Shown: positions 26,483-35,656, counted from the stretch's first letter. The stretch is DNA of 64,000 nucleotides from Nitrosomonas sp. (GCF_019752095.1 NZ_JAIEMO010000035.1:1-64000); one strand, 5' to 3'. The notes: generated by a model not told the origin, from the letters alone. Numbers and translations are program-made.

Positions 26483-27568
26483 CTAAAAAAAATTTAGCGC
26501 ACTGGTCTCTTTTTTCTCAAGGATAAACCCATTTTCCAAAAGGCTCTCATAAAAATGCAGTTGGTTCTTTCCGTTTTGTTTTGCATGATAAAGCGCTTGA
26601 TCTGCACGTCCGATGATTTCGGAAGCCAAATAGTTCAATTCGTTAATCAAGGTCGCGCCCATACTGATTGTCACACTATCGATTTGCGGAAAGCGATATT
26701 CTTGAATCTTATTACGAAAACGTTCCAATACTTTATAGGCCTCTTCCTTATCGGAAACACGGAAAATCACTACAAATTCCTCTCCACCAAAGCGAAACAA
26801 TAAATCTCTTGCGCGAAAATTTTGCTTCATCACATAGGATAACAGCAGCAAAACCTCATCTCCCATGATATGACCAAACTGGTCATTAATCGACTTAAAA
26901 TCATCAATATCAATGATGGCAAGGCAGAATTTTCCTGTTTCCACCTTTAGCCTTCTCCGGTTTAATTCACTACCATCATGATCCTGATTAATATCTGAGC
27001 TTAATGTAAGTGCATTTATTTTCTTGATATTCGCTTCAAATGTTTGACGGTTCAATAAACCGGTTAGCTTGTCTTTTTGACTTTCATCCAACAAACTACA
27101 AAAATTATGCGTAATACTCAGCAAGCTGGAAATGATCAGCATTTCTCCTTCAGTCAATGAATGAGAGAGTTCAAAAGTCAACATCCCCTCAACTTTATTG
27201 AGGGACAGTATGGGGTAAACAACCAGATACCGGTCTTCTTGGTAATGAATATATGGTTTCTTCGTTGTCTCTATCCACAATTGAGCAGATTTGATTTCCT
27301 CAGGGATCATGATTTCGGACGTATAAATTTCCTGTGACTCTGAGAATTGTCTTTTATCATCATCTTGAATCAAATTAGCTGAATAAGTCGACAACCAGCA
27401 CGTGGTATTGAACTGATCAAGCTTATACATTGAAATCTGATGAATACTTAAAAGTTCAGCCAATGTTTTCAATAAGCTGAATTCGAACAACTCAACATCT
27501 CGAATGGTAGTCAAAGATACTAATTTATTCAGCAGAGAAGGCGGTGCAGCGTCTTTTTTATTAAGCAT
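26483..27568 (-). CDS. Diguanylate cyclase with N-terminal GAF-like domain
   Basis: The product is 361 residues. The first 150 residues (LFEFSLLKTLAELLSIHQISMY, then a strand-rich part) look like a GAF-type sensory domain. The GGDEF domain (about 165-340) has DKLTGLLNRQTFE, DIDDFKSINDQFGH and GGEEF at 261-265, with RARD as an inhibitory site five residues before it. The FAVI-type stretch before DIDDFK is interrupted by a longer loop (about 185-205) than usual. It should make c-di-GMP. No ribosome site is obvious before the ATG at 27568. It stands alone between convergent and divergent neighbours. Confidence 0.92.
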   Translation of the reverse strand: MLNKKDAAPPSLLNKLVSLTTIRDVELFEFSLLKTLAELLSIHQISMYKLDQFNTTCWLSTYSANLIQDDDKRQFSESQEIYTSEIMIPEEIKSAQLWIETTKKPYIHYQEDRYLVVYPILSLNKVEGMLTFELSHSLTEGEMLIISSLLSITHNFCSLLDESQKDKLTGLLNRQTFEANIKKINALTLSSDINQDHDGSELNRRRLKVETGKFCLAIIDIDDFKSINDQFGHIMGDEVLLLLSYVMKQNFRARDLLFRFGGEEFVVIFRVSDKEEAYKVLERFRNKIQEYRFPQIDSVTISMGATLINELNYLASEIIGRADQALYHAKQNGKNQLHFYESLLENGFILEKKETSALNFF

Positions 27569-27845
27569 GCGTAAGATTTGGATGACAAGGCAATATCATA
27601 ATTATATCCATATTACTTAGATGGGTAAAACCTCAAAATTAATAAAAAGAGCTTAAAATCGCTCTTAAACAAAAACTATCAGGCTCATTCAGAAATTTGC
27701 AATTGAAATTTCTGCAGTTTGAAGACACCCGCAAAACTCCAGAAGGATTAGTAGTAGAATACCATCAGACCTGCATATCTGGGCTCATTAGCAAAAAACT
27801 TTACAATCAGTTAAGCAGAAAGAAATTGATGAAAGGAAAAAAACC

Positions 27846-28148
27846 ATGCATGTAACCATCGTTTATACTTCAGTCAAACCGGAAAAAGTAGAGGCATTCA
27901 AGAAAGCTTGTCGACTCAATCACGAAAATTCCATTCTTGAACCAGGTAATGTACGTTTTGATATTCTGCAGTCTGCGGATGATCCAACAAAGTTTGTATT
28001 TTACGAAGCCTATAAAACTCAACAGGATGCGCTCGCCCATAAGGAGACTACACATTACCTGTCATGGCGGGATACCGTCGCGGATTGGATGGCAGAGCCA
28101 CGTCAGGGCGTTCCCTATCAAGGCTTGTATCCGGTCGTAAACAGCTAA
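27846..28148 (+). CDS. Antibiotic biosynthesis monooxygenase (ABM/YgiN) family protein
   Basis: The product is 100 residues, a ferredoxin-like alpha/beta protein. HVTIVYTSVKPEKVEAFKKAC, then HENSILEPGNVRFDILQ and FVFYEAYKTQQDALAHKETTHY are the family signature (EPGN, RFD, FYE). Members act as cofactor-less monooxygenases on quinones or as small stress-related enzymes. AGGA lies 9 nt before the ATG. Its TAA overlaps the ATG of the alcohol dehydrogenase gene by one base, so the two are translationally coupled and may handle a common substrate, possibly an aldehyde or quinone. The substrate is not known. Confidence 0.9.
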   Translation: MHVTIVYTSVKPEKVEAFKKACRLNHENSILEPGNVRFDILQSADDPTKFVFYEAYKTQQDALAHKETTHYLSWRDTVADWMAEPRQGVPYQGLYPVVNS

Positions 28149-29332
28149 TGTTTAATTTCTCCATCGCTCGGCTGCCGCGTATCGAATTTGGCGCGGGTGT
28201 TATCAAAAAATTGCCGGATATTATTGCGAGTTATGGTTCGCGCATCTTACTTGTAACAGGGGCAAGCTCGTTCACTAACACCAACCACTGGGAAACTCTG
28301 ATCAATCAACTCCAACAACACGCAATCAGCTGGCAGCACTGCGTGGTTGCTAAAGAACCATCCCCCACGCTGATCGATGATCTGATCAAAACATATGCTA
28401 ATCAATCACTTGACGTCGTTGTTGGCATCGGCGGCGGCAGTGCTTTGGATGCCGCAAAAGCCGTTGCCGGACTAATAAAAATTCAACGCTCGGTCATGGA
28501 TTACCTGGAAGGCGCCGGCCCGGAATTACCGTACCAAGGCCCAGCCATCCCATTCATTGCCATACCCACCACTGCCGGAACCGGCAGTGAAGCCACCAAA
28601 AATGCTGTGCTGAGCGTGCAAGGCGAAAACGGTTTTAAAAAATCATTCCGGCATGACAAACTGGTCGCTGAATATGCCATTATCGATCCTGATTTACTCG
28701 CCAGTTGCCGGCCCGAAGTAATCGCCGCAAATGGCATGGATGCGTTAACGCAACTGCTGGAATCGTATGTATCGATCAAATCCAATGCTTTCACCGATGC
28801 TTTGGCGATCAATGGCCTGCAAGCCGCCCGGGATGGATTGATTCCACTCTATCGTCAGAAGGGAGAACTGCAAGAACATCGCGAGAAAATGGCCTATGCC
28901 GCGTTGCTCTCTGGCATCACGCTGGCGCAAGTAGGCCTCGGTGCAGTCCATGGCCTAGCTTCCCCCCTAGGCGCTTTTTATCCAATCCCGCACGGCGTCG
29001 TCTGCGGCACCCTAGTCGCATCCGCCACGCGAATCAATATTCAAAGTATGCTGGCACGCGAACCCAGCAACAAGGCCCTGGCAAAGTACCTGCATGTCGC
29101 CGAAATTCTCTGCCAGAAACGCTTCATCGATCCTCAAGCTGCGTATAACGCATTAATCGATTTGCTGGCGCAATGGACCAACGAACTTGCCTTGGCGCGG
29201 CTATCGCATTACGGTTTACAAGAAACTGCATTAGATAAAGTCATCGCTAATTGCCGCGGCAGCAGCATGAAGACCAATCCGATTGTGTTGAAAGATGAAG
29301 AAATCAGGGAGATATTGCTGGAACGATTGTAA
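28148..29332 (+). CDS. Iron-containing alcohol dehydrogenase
   Basis: The product is 394 residues and belongs to the group III, iron-dependent alcohol dehydrogenases (NAD(P)-linked alcohol/aldehyde interconversion). The nucleotide-binding motif GGGSALDAAKA is at about 95-105. Metal-binding histidines lie in GAVHGLASPLGAFYPIPHG (His at about 268 and 282). PTTAGTGSEAT is typical. The start is ATG 28148, overlapping the ABM stop as TAATG; an upstream in-frame extension to 28064 lies inside the ABM gene and is rejected. The physiological substrate cannot be read from sequence. Confidence 0.93.
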   Translation: MFNFSIARLPRIEFGAGVIKKLPDIIASYGSRILLVTGASSFTNTNHWETLINQLQQHAISWQHCVVAKEPSPTLIDDLIKTYANQSLDVVVGIGGGSALDAAKAVAGLIKIQRSVMDYLEGAGPELPYQGPAIPFIAIPTTAGTGSEATKNAVLSVQGENGFKKSFRHDKLVAEYAIIDPDLLASCRPEVIAANGMDALTQLLESYVSIKSNAFTDALAINGLQAARDGLIPLYRQKGELQEHREKMAYAALLSGITLAQVGLGAVHGLASPLGAFYPIPHGVVCGTLVASATRINIQSMLAREPSNKALAKYLHVAEILCQKRFIDPQAAYNALIDLLAQWTNELALARLSHYGLQETALDKVIANCRGSSMKTNPIVLKDEEIREILLERL

Positions 29333-29460
29333 TAAAGCACCTCGCCGCAAGTGGCGGGGAATATAACCCGAAGAGATTTAAGCTATCCCAATCTCGCCGA
29401 CTCAAACCCCAATAGATTTCAGCTCAGCTTTGATACACAAAAGAACGACGGAGAATAGAC

Positions 29461-30204
29461 ATGACCTCAAACCATCAAAAAAACGCAGAACTATATCGCA
29501 TTGTAATGAAAGATCACATCTGCCCTTATGGTCTCAAATCAAAGGATTTGTTGGAGCGCGAGGGCTTTAACGTTGAAGACCACCACCTTGAGACACGCGA
29601 AGAAACAGATGCCTTCCAGGAAAAACACCATGTCGAAACGACGCCTCAAACCTGGATTGATGGTAAACGTATTGGCGGATACGAAGCTCTACGTGTATAT
29701 TTCGGCGCAAAAATCAAAGGTGGCGATGACACTAGCTATAAACCGGTCATCGCCATATTCGCTGTCTCCTTTCTGATGGCGCTGGCCGTGAGTTGGGAAA
29801 CTTACGGGACTGTATTTACCGTTCGCGCCTTTGAATGGTTTATTTCTGTGGCTATGTGCTTACTTGCAGTACAAAAGCTGCAAGATATAGAAAGCTTTTC
29901 GACCATGTTCCTAAATTATGATCTGCTGGCCAGAAAGTGGGTGCTCTACGGCTACCTCTATCCGTTTGGAGAAGCGCTGGCGGGTATCCTGATGATCTCG
30001 GGTGCGCTCGTTTGGCTATCTTCGCCTATCGCGCTCTTTATCGGCACCGTGGGCGCAATTTCGGTGCTTAAGGCTGTGTACATCGACAAGCGCGAATTGA
30101 AATGCGCCTGCGTCGGCGGCAGTAGCAAGGTGCCATTAGGCTTCGTATCCTTGACCGAAAATTTGATGATGATGGCAATGGGGATTTGGATGTGGATCAA
30201 ATGA
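29461..30204 (+). CDS. Glutaredoxin-MauE/DoxX-like fusion membrane protein
   Basis: The product is 247 residues. The N-terminal glutaredoxin domain (about 10-85) has the active site CPYG (Cys21) and a cis-Pro region TTPQTWIDGKRIGGYE. The C-terminal part has four hydrophobic segments (about 95-240) in a MauE/DoxX-like arrangement, with a Cys-x-Cys (CACVGGSSKVPLG) near the end and a final MMMAMGIWMWIK. Such proteins are thought to pass electrons across the membrane for thiol chemistry, as MauE does in maturation of methylamine dehydrogenase. CPYG has one Cys, so a monothiol mechanism is likely. GGAGAA precedes the ATG. Confidence 0.83.
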   Translation: MTSNHQKNAELYRIVMKDHICPYGLKSKDLLEREGFNVEDHHLETREETDAFQEKHHVETTPQTWIDGKRIGGYEALRVYFGAKIKGGDDTSYKPVIAIFAVSFLMALAVSWETYGTVFTVRAFEWFISVAMCLLAVQKLQDIESFSTMFLNYDLLARKWVLYGYLYPFGEALAGILMISGALVWLSSPIALFIGTVGAISVLKAVYIDKRELKCACVGGSSKVPLGFVSLTENLMMMAMGIWMWIK

Positions 30205-30366
30205 ACGCACACCTTTGACCCTGCGGGTAATTCTATTAAAAGCTAGTATTAGTCAGTGTAAGCATCTGATCGTAGACTGCAAACAAGATTTGGCTTGTAA
30301 TGCCGTCGCAGACGCTTTTCAATCTTCGTAACATAATTGTTGAATTTGGCGATTGTTACGAACAAT

Positions 30367-30414
30367 TGTAGATTACTCGCGATGTAGATTACTCGCGATG
30401 TAGATTACTCGCGA
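30367..30414. repeat. Three perfect 16-bp tandem repeats upstream of the VOC gene
   Basis: The unit TGTAGATTACTCGCGA occurs three times in a row without mismatch (48 bases). The array ends 46 bases before the start codon of the VOC gene, so it lies over or near that gene's promoter. Each unit contains a short palindrome, TCGCGA. It could be repeated protein-binding sites or a slippage product. There are no spacers, so it is not a CRISPR. Confidence 0.95.
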
Positions 30415-30460
30415 AAGAGTCAATACAGTATCATATTACAAGAGATTACGGAGATAACAT

Positions 30461-30934
30461 ATGACAAAGAAAACAGAAACACTCAAGGCATGTGCCGTAG
30501 GGATAAACCATGTGGCACTAGAGGTTGGAAACATTGATGAAGCGTTGGAATTTTATAATGGTTTCTTGAATTTTGAAATTCACGATAAAAGTGATACACA
30601 AGCCTTTATTTATTTCGGCGATCAATTTATTAATTTCACCCGGTACAGCGATAGAAAGCCTGATGAAAAAAGGCACTTTGGAATTGCTGTTGATGATAAA
30701 GAATTGGCGCGACGATCACTGGAAGAAATGGGTGTTAAGCTTTTAAGTGGTTCTTTTCTTGATTTTCTTGACCCATGGGGAAATCGAGTAGAAATTACTA
30801 CCTATATTAATATTCAATACACAAAGGCAGACCATATTCTGCGCGGTATGGGACTGAGTCATCTCAGAAAAACCGAGCAAGCGTTGGCCGAGCTGCGTGC
30901 AAAAGGTATGGCACCAGAAAATGAAATTGACTGA
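30461..30934 (+). CDS. VOC superfamily (glyoxalase/bleomycin-resistance fold) protein
   Basis: The product is 157 residues. The vicinal oxygen chelate fold is shown by GINHVALEVGNIDEALEFYNGFLNF (His20-type metal ligand), HFGIAVDD (second His) and FLDPWGNRVEI (with the Glu ligand). Family members include glyoxalases, dioxygenases and resistance proteins; which reaction applies here is not clear. The extra 30 residues at the C-terminus (LRGMGLSHLRKTEQALAEL) are helical. GGAGATAACAT precedes the ATG. It is preceded by the 16-bp repeat array and stands alone. Confidence 0.9.
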   Translation: MTKKTETLKACAVGINHVALEVGNIDEALEFYNGFLNFEIHDKSDTQAFIYFGDQFINFTRYSDRKPDEKRHFGIAVDDKELARRSLEEMGVKLLSGSFLDFLDPWGNRVEITTYINIQYTKADHILRGMGLSHLRKTEQALAELRAKGMAPENEID

Positions 30935-31081
30935 AAGCTTTTATGAATTAATTAATAGCTACACTTTCAGCGTGTAACCAACTACCGTCTGGTTGATTTT
31001 CACCTCACGGCCTTGGGACGCAGGCTAAAAAACTAATATCTACGTTGGCATCCGCGACAGTTCAAAAAAATTGATAACCTA

Positions 31082-31798
31082 TCAAGAAGAAAAAATCTCT
31101 CCCAAAAAATTTGTGATCGAACGATATGCGCGATTTGCCGCCACTTCCTTATAGACCGTGCCAAAGCCGGGATTATTGGCTTTCGGGTTGGTGAAGGCGT
31201 GCATCGTGCCGCCATACACATGCACCTGCCAATCCGCTTGGGCTTGGGTCATTTCGGTTTCAAACGCGAGCACTTGCTCCGGCGGCACCATCGGATCATC
31301 GTGGCCGTGCAGACAGAGCACCTTTGCAGTAATGTTTGCATTGGCGACATTACCGGGCGCGAAAATGCCGTGGACGCTGATCACGCCTTGCACATCTGCA
31401 CCTGAGCGCGCCAGTTCCAGCACGCACATGCCACCAAAACAATAACCCATCGCGGCAATTCTTGAAGTATCGACTTGCGGCAGTTGCTGCACGGCTTGCA
31501 GTGCAGCAGTAATTCTGCGCCGCAGCAGGGCGCGATCCTGGGCAAACGGTGCCATCAACGCGCCGTTCTTTTCTACGTCGCCATCGGCACCGAATATACC
31601 TTTGCCGTACATATCCAACGCAAAACCCACATAGCCCATGTCAGCGATTCTTTCCGCTCCTTTACACGCCATTTCGCGCCGCCCGCTCCAGTCATGCGCA
31701 ACTAATACAACGGGTTGCGGCTTATCGGTTTCGTGGTAGGCCAGATACCCTTCCAGACTTGTATTTCCATCTTGATAATCGATCATTTTTGTAATCAT
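31082..31798 (-). CDS. Dienelactone hydrolase family protein
   Basis: The product is 238 residues with an alpha/beta-hydrolase fold. The nucleophile elbow GYCFGG has Cys, as in dienelactone hydrolases. The acid is the Asp in LHGHDDPMVP and the base is the His in GGTMHAFTNP. It probably hydrolyses an ester or lactone; the natural substrate is unknown. The start ATG at 31798 has AAAGGTGA about 5 nt upstream; an upstream in-frame codon at 31834 is rejected. It is divergent from the GlcG/HbpS-like gene with 85 bp between starts, so a shared regulatory region is possible. Confidence 0.91.
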   Translation of the reverse strand: MITKMIDYQDGNTSLEGYLAYHETDKPQPVVLVAHDWSGRREMACKGAERIADMGYVGFALDMYGKGIFGADGDVEKNGALMAPFAQDRALLRRRITAALQAVQQLPQVDTSRIAAMGYCFGGMCVLELARSGADVQGVISVHGIFAPGNVANANITAKVLCLHGHDDPMVPPEQVLAFETEMTQAQADWQVHVYGGTMHAFTNPKANNPGFGTVYKEVAANRAYRSITNFLGEIFSS

Positions 31799-31883
31799 AT
31801 TGTCACCTTTACTTGAAAGCAGTGATAATCTCACTATGTCGTGTTAATGTATATCCGTGAAAATTGACCTAGAGGACTCGATC

Positions 31884-32405
31884 ATGACTCATACATTCAA
31901 ATCATTATTAACCGGTATTTCCGCGCTCGTTCTGTGCGCAGCGTCTACCCATATATTAGCGCAGGATTTTCCCTCACAAAAAGTTTTACCATTGGAATTA
32001 TCAACCCAGGCGGCGATGGCGGCAATCAAAAAATGTCACTACGATGGATTCAAGGTCAGCGTGGCCATTGTGGATCAATCTGGTTTGCTCAAGGTGCAAT
32101 TGAAGGCCGATGGTGCTGGGCCGCATACGCTCGATAGCAGTCGCCGCAAGGCCTATACTGCCAATAGCTTGCGCGATTCGACGCATAAATTTGCCGTCCT
32201 GGTGACGCAAAAACCGGAATTGCAAAGCTTGTCGCGGATGAACGAAAACATTCTGTTATTGGGCGGCGGTTTTCCGATCAAAATCGGCGGTGAGGTAGTG
32301 GGCGGCATCGGTGTCGGCGGCGCGCCAGGAATTGAATATGATGAAGTCTGCGCCAGCGCGGCACTGAAAGTTTTGAAAGCGGACGATACGTTTGAGAAGC
32401 AGTAA
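31884..32405 (+). CDS. GlcG/HbpS family secreted protein (heme-binding type)
   Basis: The product is 173 residues. An N-terminal signal peptide (1-26) ends ILA before QDFPSQK. The mature domain has the GlcG/HbpS pattern: AMAAIKKCHYDGFKVSVAIVDQSG, KAYTANSLRDSTH and GGGFPIKIGGEVVGGIGVGGAPG, of which GGxPIKxxGExVGGIGVGGA is diagnostic. Homologues bind heme or small ligands. The export signal places it in the periplasm. ATG 31884 is preceded by AGAGGA; a GTG nine codons upstream is rejected. Its stop codon directly abuts the stop of holB, which faces it. Confidence 0.88.
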   Translation: MTHTFKSLLTGISALVLCAASTHILAQDFPSQKVLPLELSTQAAMAAIKKCHYDGFKVSVAIVDQSGLLKVQLKADGAGPHTLDSSRRKAYTANSLRDSTHKFAVLVTQKPELQSLSRMNENILLLGGGFPIKIGGEVVGGIGVGGAPGIEYDEVCASAALKVLKADDTFEKQ

Positions 32406-33446
32406 TTATTCTTCCCGCATCAGGGCAGCATATGCGATGAACATTTCTTCCAGAAACAGGCGCGGATTGAGCGGATGACGTGACAGTTGTTGTTTGGTGT
32501 TGAGTTCCCGCGTGAAAGTCACGCACTCTAGCAAATTGATCCGCTCGCTTAACGCTTGAATGGCCTGCAATTGGTTCAAATAGTAGCGGATCTTTCCCGT
32601 GGTGCGATAACTGACTAGGTCATAGCACCATTTTTGCAGCCAATCGACGACAGCAGGCAGATTCATTTGCTGCAACGTTCCCGCCAACGACAATGGATCC
32701 AGTTGTTTGGGACTGGCAATGTGCTGGATGAATTGTTCATACTGCGCCGCGTATTCGCCTTTATCCAGCAACAATGCGGATAAGGGGGAATAACTTGCGC
32801 CCGCGAGTCGGCCTTCGGGATCATCGACCGCCTGCTGTTTCAACCATGCGACAGCGGTTTTGATATCTGGAATTGGCATCGCAATCTGCTGACAACGACT
32901 GCGTATGGTCGGCAGCAAATGTTGCGCTTGATGCGTAATCAAGAGAAACAAGACATTTTCTGGCGGCTCTTCAAGTTTTTTCAGCAATGCATTGGCTGAG
33001 GCGTTATTCATCGCTTCCGCCGGATAGATCAGAATAATCTTGTAACCGCTTTGATGACCCGTCAGATAGACAAAATCGGATAGTTTGCGGATTTGCTCAA
33101 TGCTGATTTGCTGGCTGACGCTTTTTTTGCTTGCCACGCTACCGGATTTTTCTTCACCCGCCTCTTTCTCGCTGCCCTCCCTCGAAATCAGAGCGAGAGC
33201 TTCCGGCATTACTGGATAAAAATTAGGATGACTGTTTTGCTCAAACCAACCACAACTCAAACATTCCCCACAAGCTTTGTGATCAGACATTGGTACGTTA
33301 CAGAGCAATGATTTTGCCAGTTGGCGCGCAAAATCATATTTGCCGATACCTGGCTTACCCTTGAGTAACAACGCATTCCCCCAGAATTGTCGACTGTGCG
33401 TCAATTTCTGCCAAATGTCCTGTTGCCAGCTATAAATATCACCCAT
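32406..33446 (-). CDS. holB: DNA polymerase III subunit delta' (clamp loader)
   Basis: The product is 346 residues. It is part of the clamp-loader complex that opens the beta clamp on DNA. The AAA+ fold has a P-loop [22 protein letters not shown] (GxxGxGK intact), a zinc module ([20 protein letters not shown]) and [21 protein letters not shown], then SRCQ, the family core. An insert near 85-100 (Glu/Ser/Lys-rich) is longer than in the enteric protein. It overlaps tmk by 8 bp, the standard tmk-holB pairing. Its stop codon touches the stop of the convergent gene with no bases between. Confidence 0.94.
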   Translation of the reverse strand: MGDIYSWQQDIWQKLTHSRQFWGNALLLKGKPGIGKYDFARQLAKSLLCNVPMSDHKACGECLSCGWFEQNSHPNFYPVMPEALALISREGSEKEAGEEKSGSVASKKSVSQQISIEQIRKLSDFVYLTGHQSGYKIILIYPAEAMNNASANALLKKLEEPPENVLFLLITHQAQHLLPTIRSRCQQIAMPIPDIKTAVAWLKQQAVDDPEGRLAGASYSPLSALLLDKGEYAAQYEQFIQHIASPKQLDPLSLAGTLQQMNLPAVVDWLQKWCYDLVSYRTTGKIRYYLNQLQAIQALSERINLLECVTFTRELNTKQQLSRHPLNPRLFLEEMFIAYAALMREE

Positions 33447-34065
33447 AATTCAACAGAGGCTGCAACGTCTGTTCAACCGCAGCCTTGACTCCCGCTAAAG
33501 ATTGGCTGCTGTCGATGATTTTGATACGGTCAGGAAACTGCTTTGCTCTATCCAGATACGCTATGCGCACGCGCTGAAAAAAGTCAGCTTGTTCTTGCTC
33601 AAAACGATCCCTATTCTTGATTTGACTAATGCGCTCTTGCCCCACTTCCACCGGTACGTCGAAAAAAAGCGTCAAGTCGGGTTGCAATCCGCCTTGCACC
33701 CACTGCTCCAAAATAGCCAGTTTATCGCTATCCAATCCCCTGCCACCGCTCTGATAAGCAAAGCTGGCATCGGTAAAACGATCCGATATCACCCATTGAT
33801 CTTGCGCAAGCGCGGGCAGAATCACCTTATCCAAATGCTCACGCCGCGCAGCGAACATCAGCAACGCTTCGGTTTCCGCATGCATGGTCATAGTCTTGTC
33901 CAGCAACAACGCGCGTAGCTGTTCACCCAAAGCCGTCCCGCCCGGCTCTCGCGTCATTACGACTGGCCTTCCCACGCGTTGCAATAGCTCGACAATCCAC
34001 GCCAGCTGGGTCGATTTACCCGCGCCGTCTATGCCTTCCAGCGTAATGAATTTGCCTTGCTTCAT
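33439..34065 (-). CDS. tmk: Thymidylate kinase
   Basis: The product is 208 residues. It phosphorylates dTMP to dTDP using ATP, an essential step for DNA synthesis. The P-loop [13 protein letters not shown] is at about 9-21, the DR(Y/F) motif in [19 protein letters not shown] at about 96, and TREPGGT at about 39. The LID region ([17 protein letters not shown]) is normal. It overlaps holB, and the pair is probably translated together. The start is the ATG at 34065 with no strong ribosome site. ampD starts 73 bp away on the other strand. Confidence 0.95.
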   Translation of the reverse strand: MKQGKFITLEGIDGAGKSTQLAWIVELLQRVGRPVVMTREPGGTALGEQLRALLLDKTMTMHAETEALLMFAARREHLDKVILPALAQDQWVISDRFTDASFAYQSGGRGLDSDKLAILEQWVQGGLQPDLTLFFDVPVEVGQERISQIKNRDRFEQEQADFFQRVRIAYLDRAKQFPDRIKIIDSSQSLAGVKAAVEQTLQPLLNYG

Positions 34066-34137
34066 GCGATTCCGGTTTTCAAGTTTTGATAAGGTAAGCT
34101 ACCATGCACGATCATATAATTGTCAACCCATTTTATC

Positions 34138-34710
34138 ATGCACATTGATACCGCCGGTTTGCTGGATACTGCTCGATTCATCGCATCCCCTAACTGTGAC
34201 GACCGTTCGGGGGATACGAAAATCAGCTTATTGGTGATCCACAACATCAGTCTCCCGCCCAACCAATTTGGCGGCAATGGCGTGATTGAATTGTTTACCA
34301 ACCAACTCGACCCGCAAGCACATCCTTACTATCAATCATTACAGGGATCGAAAGTATCGGCGCATTTTTTCATCCGCCGTGATGGTGCAATCATTCAATT
34401 TGTCCCCTGTATTAAACGTGCCTGGCATGCGGGTGTATCCTGTTGGCAAGGAAAGGAGCGATGCAACGACTTTTCGTTAGGCATAGAACTCGAAGGCAGT
34501 GACACCATACCGTTTACTGAGAACCAATATTCGTTATTGACTGCACTGACGCAGTGCCTATGCAATCAATATCCCATCCAGCATATTGCCGGACATTCCG
34601 ATATTGCACCCGGACGCAAAACCGATCCGGGGCCTTGTTTCAATTGGAACAAATATGCGTTAGAGCTAGGCGACAAGAAAGTTTTCACTGCAGCCCAGCA
34701 TTTATTATGA
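34138..34710 (+). CDS. ampD: AmpD, 1,6-anhydro-N-acetylmuramyl-L-alanine amidase
   Basis: The product is 190 residues and cytoplasmic. It cuts the amide between anhydro-MurNAc and L-Ala in recycled muropeptides; in enterics its loss derepresses AmpC. Zinc ligands are the His in VIHNISLPPNQFGG and the His and Asp in IAGHSDIAPGRKTDPGPCF. The motif VSAHFFIRRDGAIIQFVP is also typical. The ATG at 34138 is the most sensible start. A TTG 18 bases upstream also reads into frame, and neither has a clear ribosome site. Downstream, a small hairpin separates it from the convergent yeaD-like gene. Confidence 0.92.
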   Translation: MHIDTAGLLDTARFIASPNCDDRSGDTKISLLVIHNISLPPNQFGGNGVIELFTNQLDPQAHPYYQSLQGSKVSAHFFIRRDGAIIQFVPCIKRAWHAGVSCWQGKERCNDFSLGIELEGSDTIPFTENQYSLLTALTQCLCNQYPIQHIAGHSDIAPGRKTDPGPCFNWNKYALELGDKKVFTAAQHLL

Positions 34711-34732
34711 TGCGGAAAGCACATTGCATCAT
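34707..34732. terminator. Small hairpin between convergent ampD and mutarotase genes
   Basis: ATGATGC and GCATCAT, a perfect 7-base inverted repeat with a 12-base loop, overlaps the ampD stop codon and ends 16 bases before the facing gene's end. A short T-rich patch (ACATTTTCC) follows on the plus strand. It is a plausible but weak bidirectional terminator. Confidence 0.35.
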
Positions 34733-34747
34733 GTACATTTTCCTGGA

Positions 34748-35656
34748 TTAGCTGCGTATCACCCGATAGTCTGCAGTTAATCGACATTCACCTCCCGGCA
34801 CGACTTCCACCACATCATTCGCGGCATTCGTGGTTTCAACGCACAACAAGCGCTGATAATCGTCGTCTTCCAGATCGGCCATTTCCTTGGAAATTTTTTC
34901 CCAGGGATTCCAGACCACTGCGGTTTTACTGCCTTGCGAAGTAATCTGAATACGTCGATTGAGCGCACTATCGGCGATTGTTAAAGTATTTCCCACATCC
35001 AAATAGATGCGATCGACTTCGGATTCGATGGTCACAGCACCCGATTGTTGCTTTTGTGCATTGCCGCCGCCCGCCTTGTCGATATATTCACACCTCTCCA
35101 AACCAAGCACTTTCGTCCGTGCAATATCACCCACTTTAAAATAAGTATGAAACGCTTGCGTAATGGAGAATTTTTCTTTGCCGGTATTACGCGTGATCAG
35201 AGACAGATTCAAGCTTTCGCCAATTATAATTTCTTGCTGCAAACTGAACGATTGCGGCCAGATCTCTCGCGTGTCCGGTGTATCCATTAAGCCTAGCGTG
35301 ACTTTGACATCACCATTTGCCATGGCCTCGGTTGCAACGACATTCCACGCACGATTACGCACAAAACCATGTCCCGGTCGGCCCTTGCCTTCCGGATCGG
35401 CACCAAACCACGGCCAGCAAATCGGCGCACCGCCTTTGATTGCTTTGCCGTCCTGATAATACGCTTTTTCACTCAGAAACATGACATCTTCCGGTTCACC
35501 GGCTGCCTGATACGACAAAACTTGTCCGGCATGAATCGAAACCAGTGCTTTGGCTTTGGCGCTATTCACCTTAATCATCGGCAATCTGCCTTTACCAGCT
35601 ATAAATTCAAGTTTCCCTGTCAGTTTGTATTTAGCGTTGAGTTGCTCAATAGTCAT
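34748..35656 (-). CDS. D-hexose-6-phosphate mutarotase (YeaD-like aldose epimerase)
   Basis: The product is 302 residues. It interconverts the anomers of hexose 6-phosphates. Sequence landmarks are GAPICWPWFGADPEGKGRPGHGFVRNRAW, of which GAPICWPWFG and GHGFVR are diagnostic, ITQAFHTYFKVGDIA with the catalytic-type His, and VVWNPWEKISKEMADLEDDDYQRLLCVETTN near the end, with the NPWxxKSxxMxDxxxxxY pattern. AAGGAAAA precedes the ATG. It lies 37 bp downstream of purT on the same strand and may be co-transcribed. Confidence 0.93.
   Translation of the reverse strand: MTIEQLNAKYKLTGKLEFIAGKGRLPMIKVNSAKAKALVSIHAGQVLSYQAAGEPEDVMFLSEKAYYQDGKAIKGGAPICWPWFGADPEGKGRPGHGFVRNRAWNVVATEAMANGDVKVTLGLMDTPDTREIWPQSFSLQQEIIIGESLNLSLITRNTGKEKFSITQAFHTYFKVGDIARTKVLGLERCEYIDKAGGGNAQKQQSGAVTIESEVDRIYLDVGNTLTIADSALNRRIQITSQGSKTAVVWNPWEKISKEMADLEDDDYQRLLCVETTNAANDVVEVVPGGECRLTADYRVIRS

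Noticed and set aside
28705..29148. 147-residue alternate-frame ORF within the alcohol dehydrogenase gene
   Set aside because: It is in another frame of a clearly conserved enzyme and its residue content is Arg/Pro/Ser-rich noise.
29340..29359. Terminator after the alcohol dehydrogenase gene
   Set aside because: A 7-bp stem with one wobble pair can form (CCTCGCC/GGCGGGG), but no T-run follows, so I did not call it.
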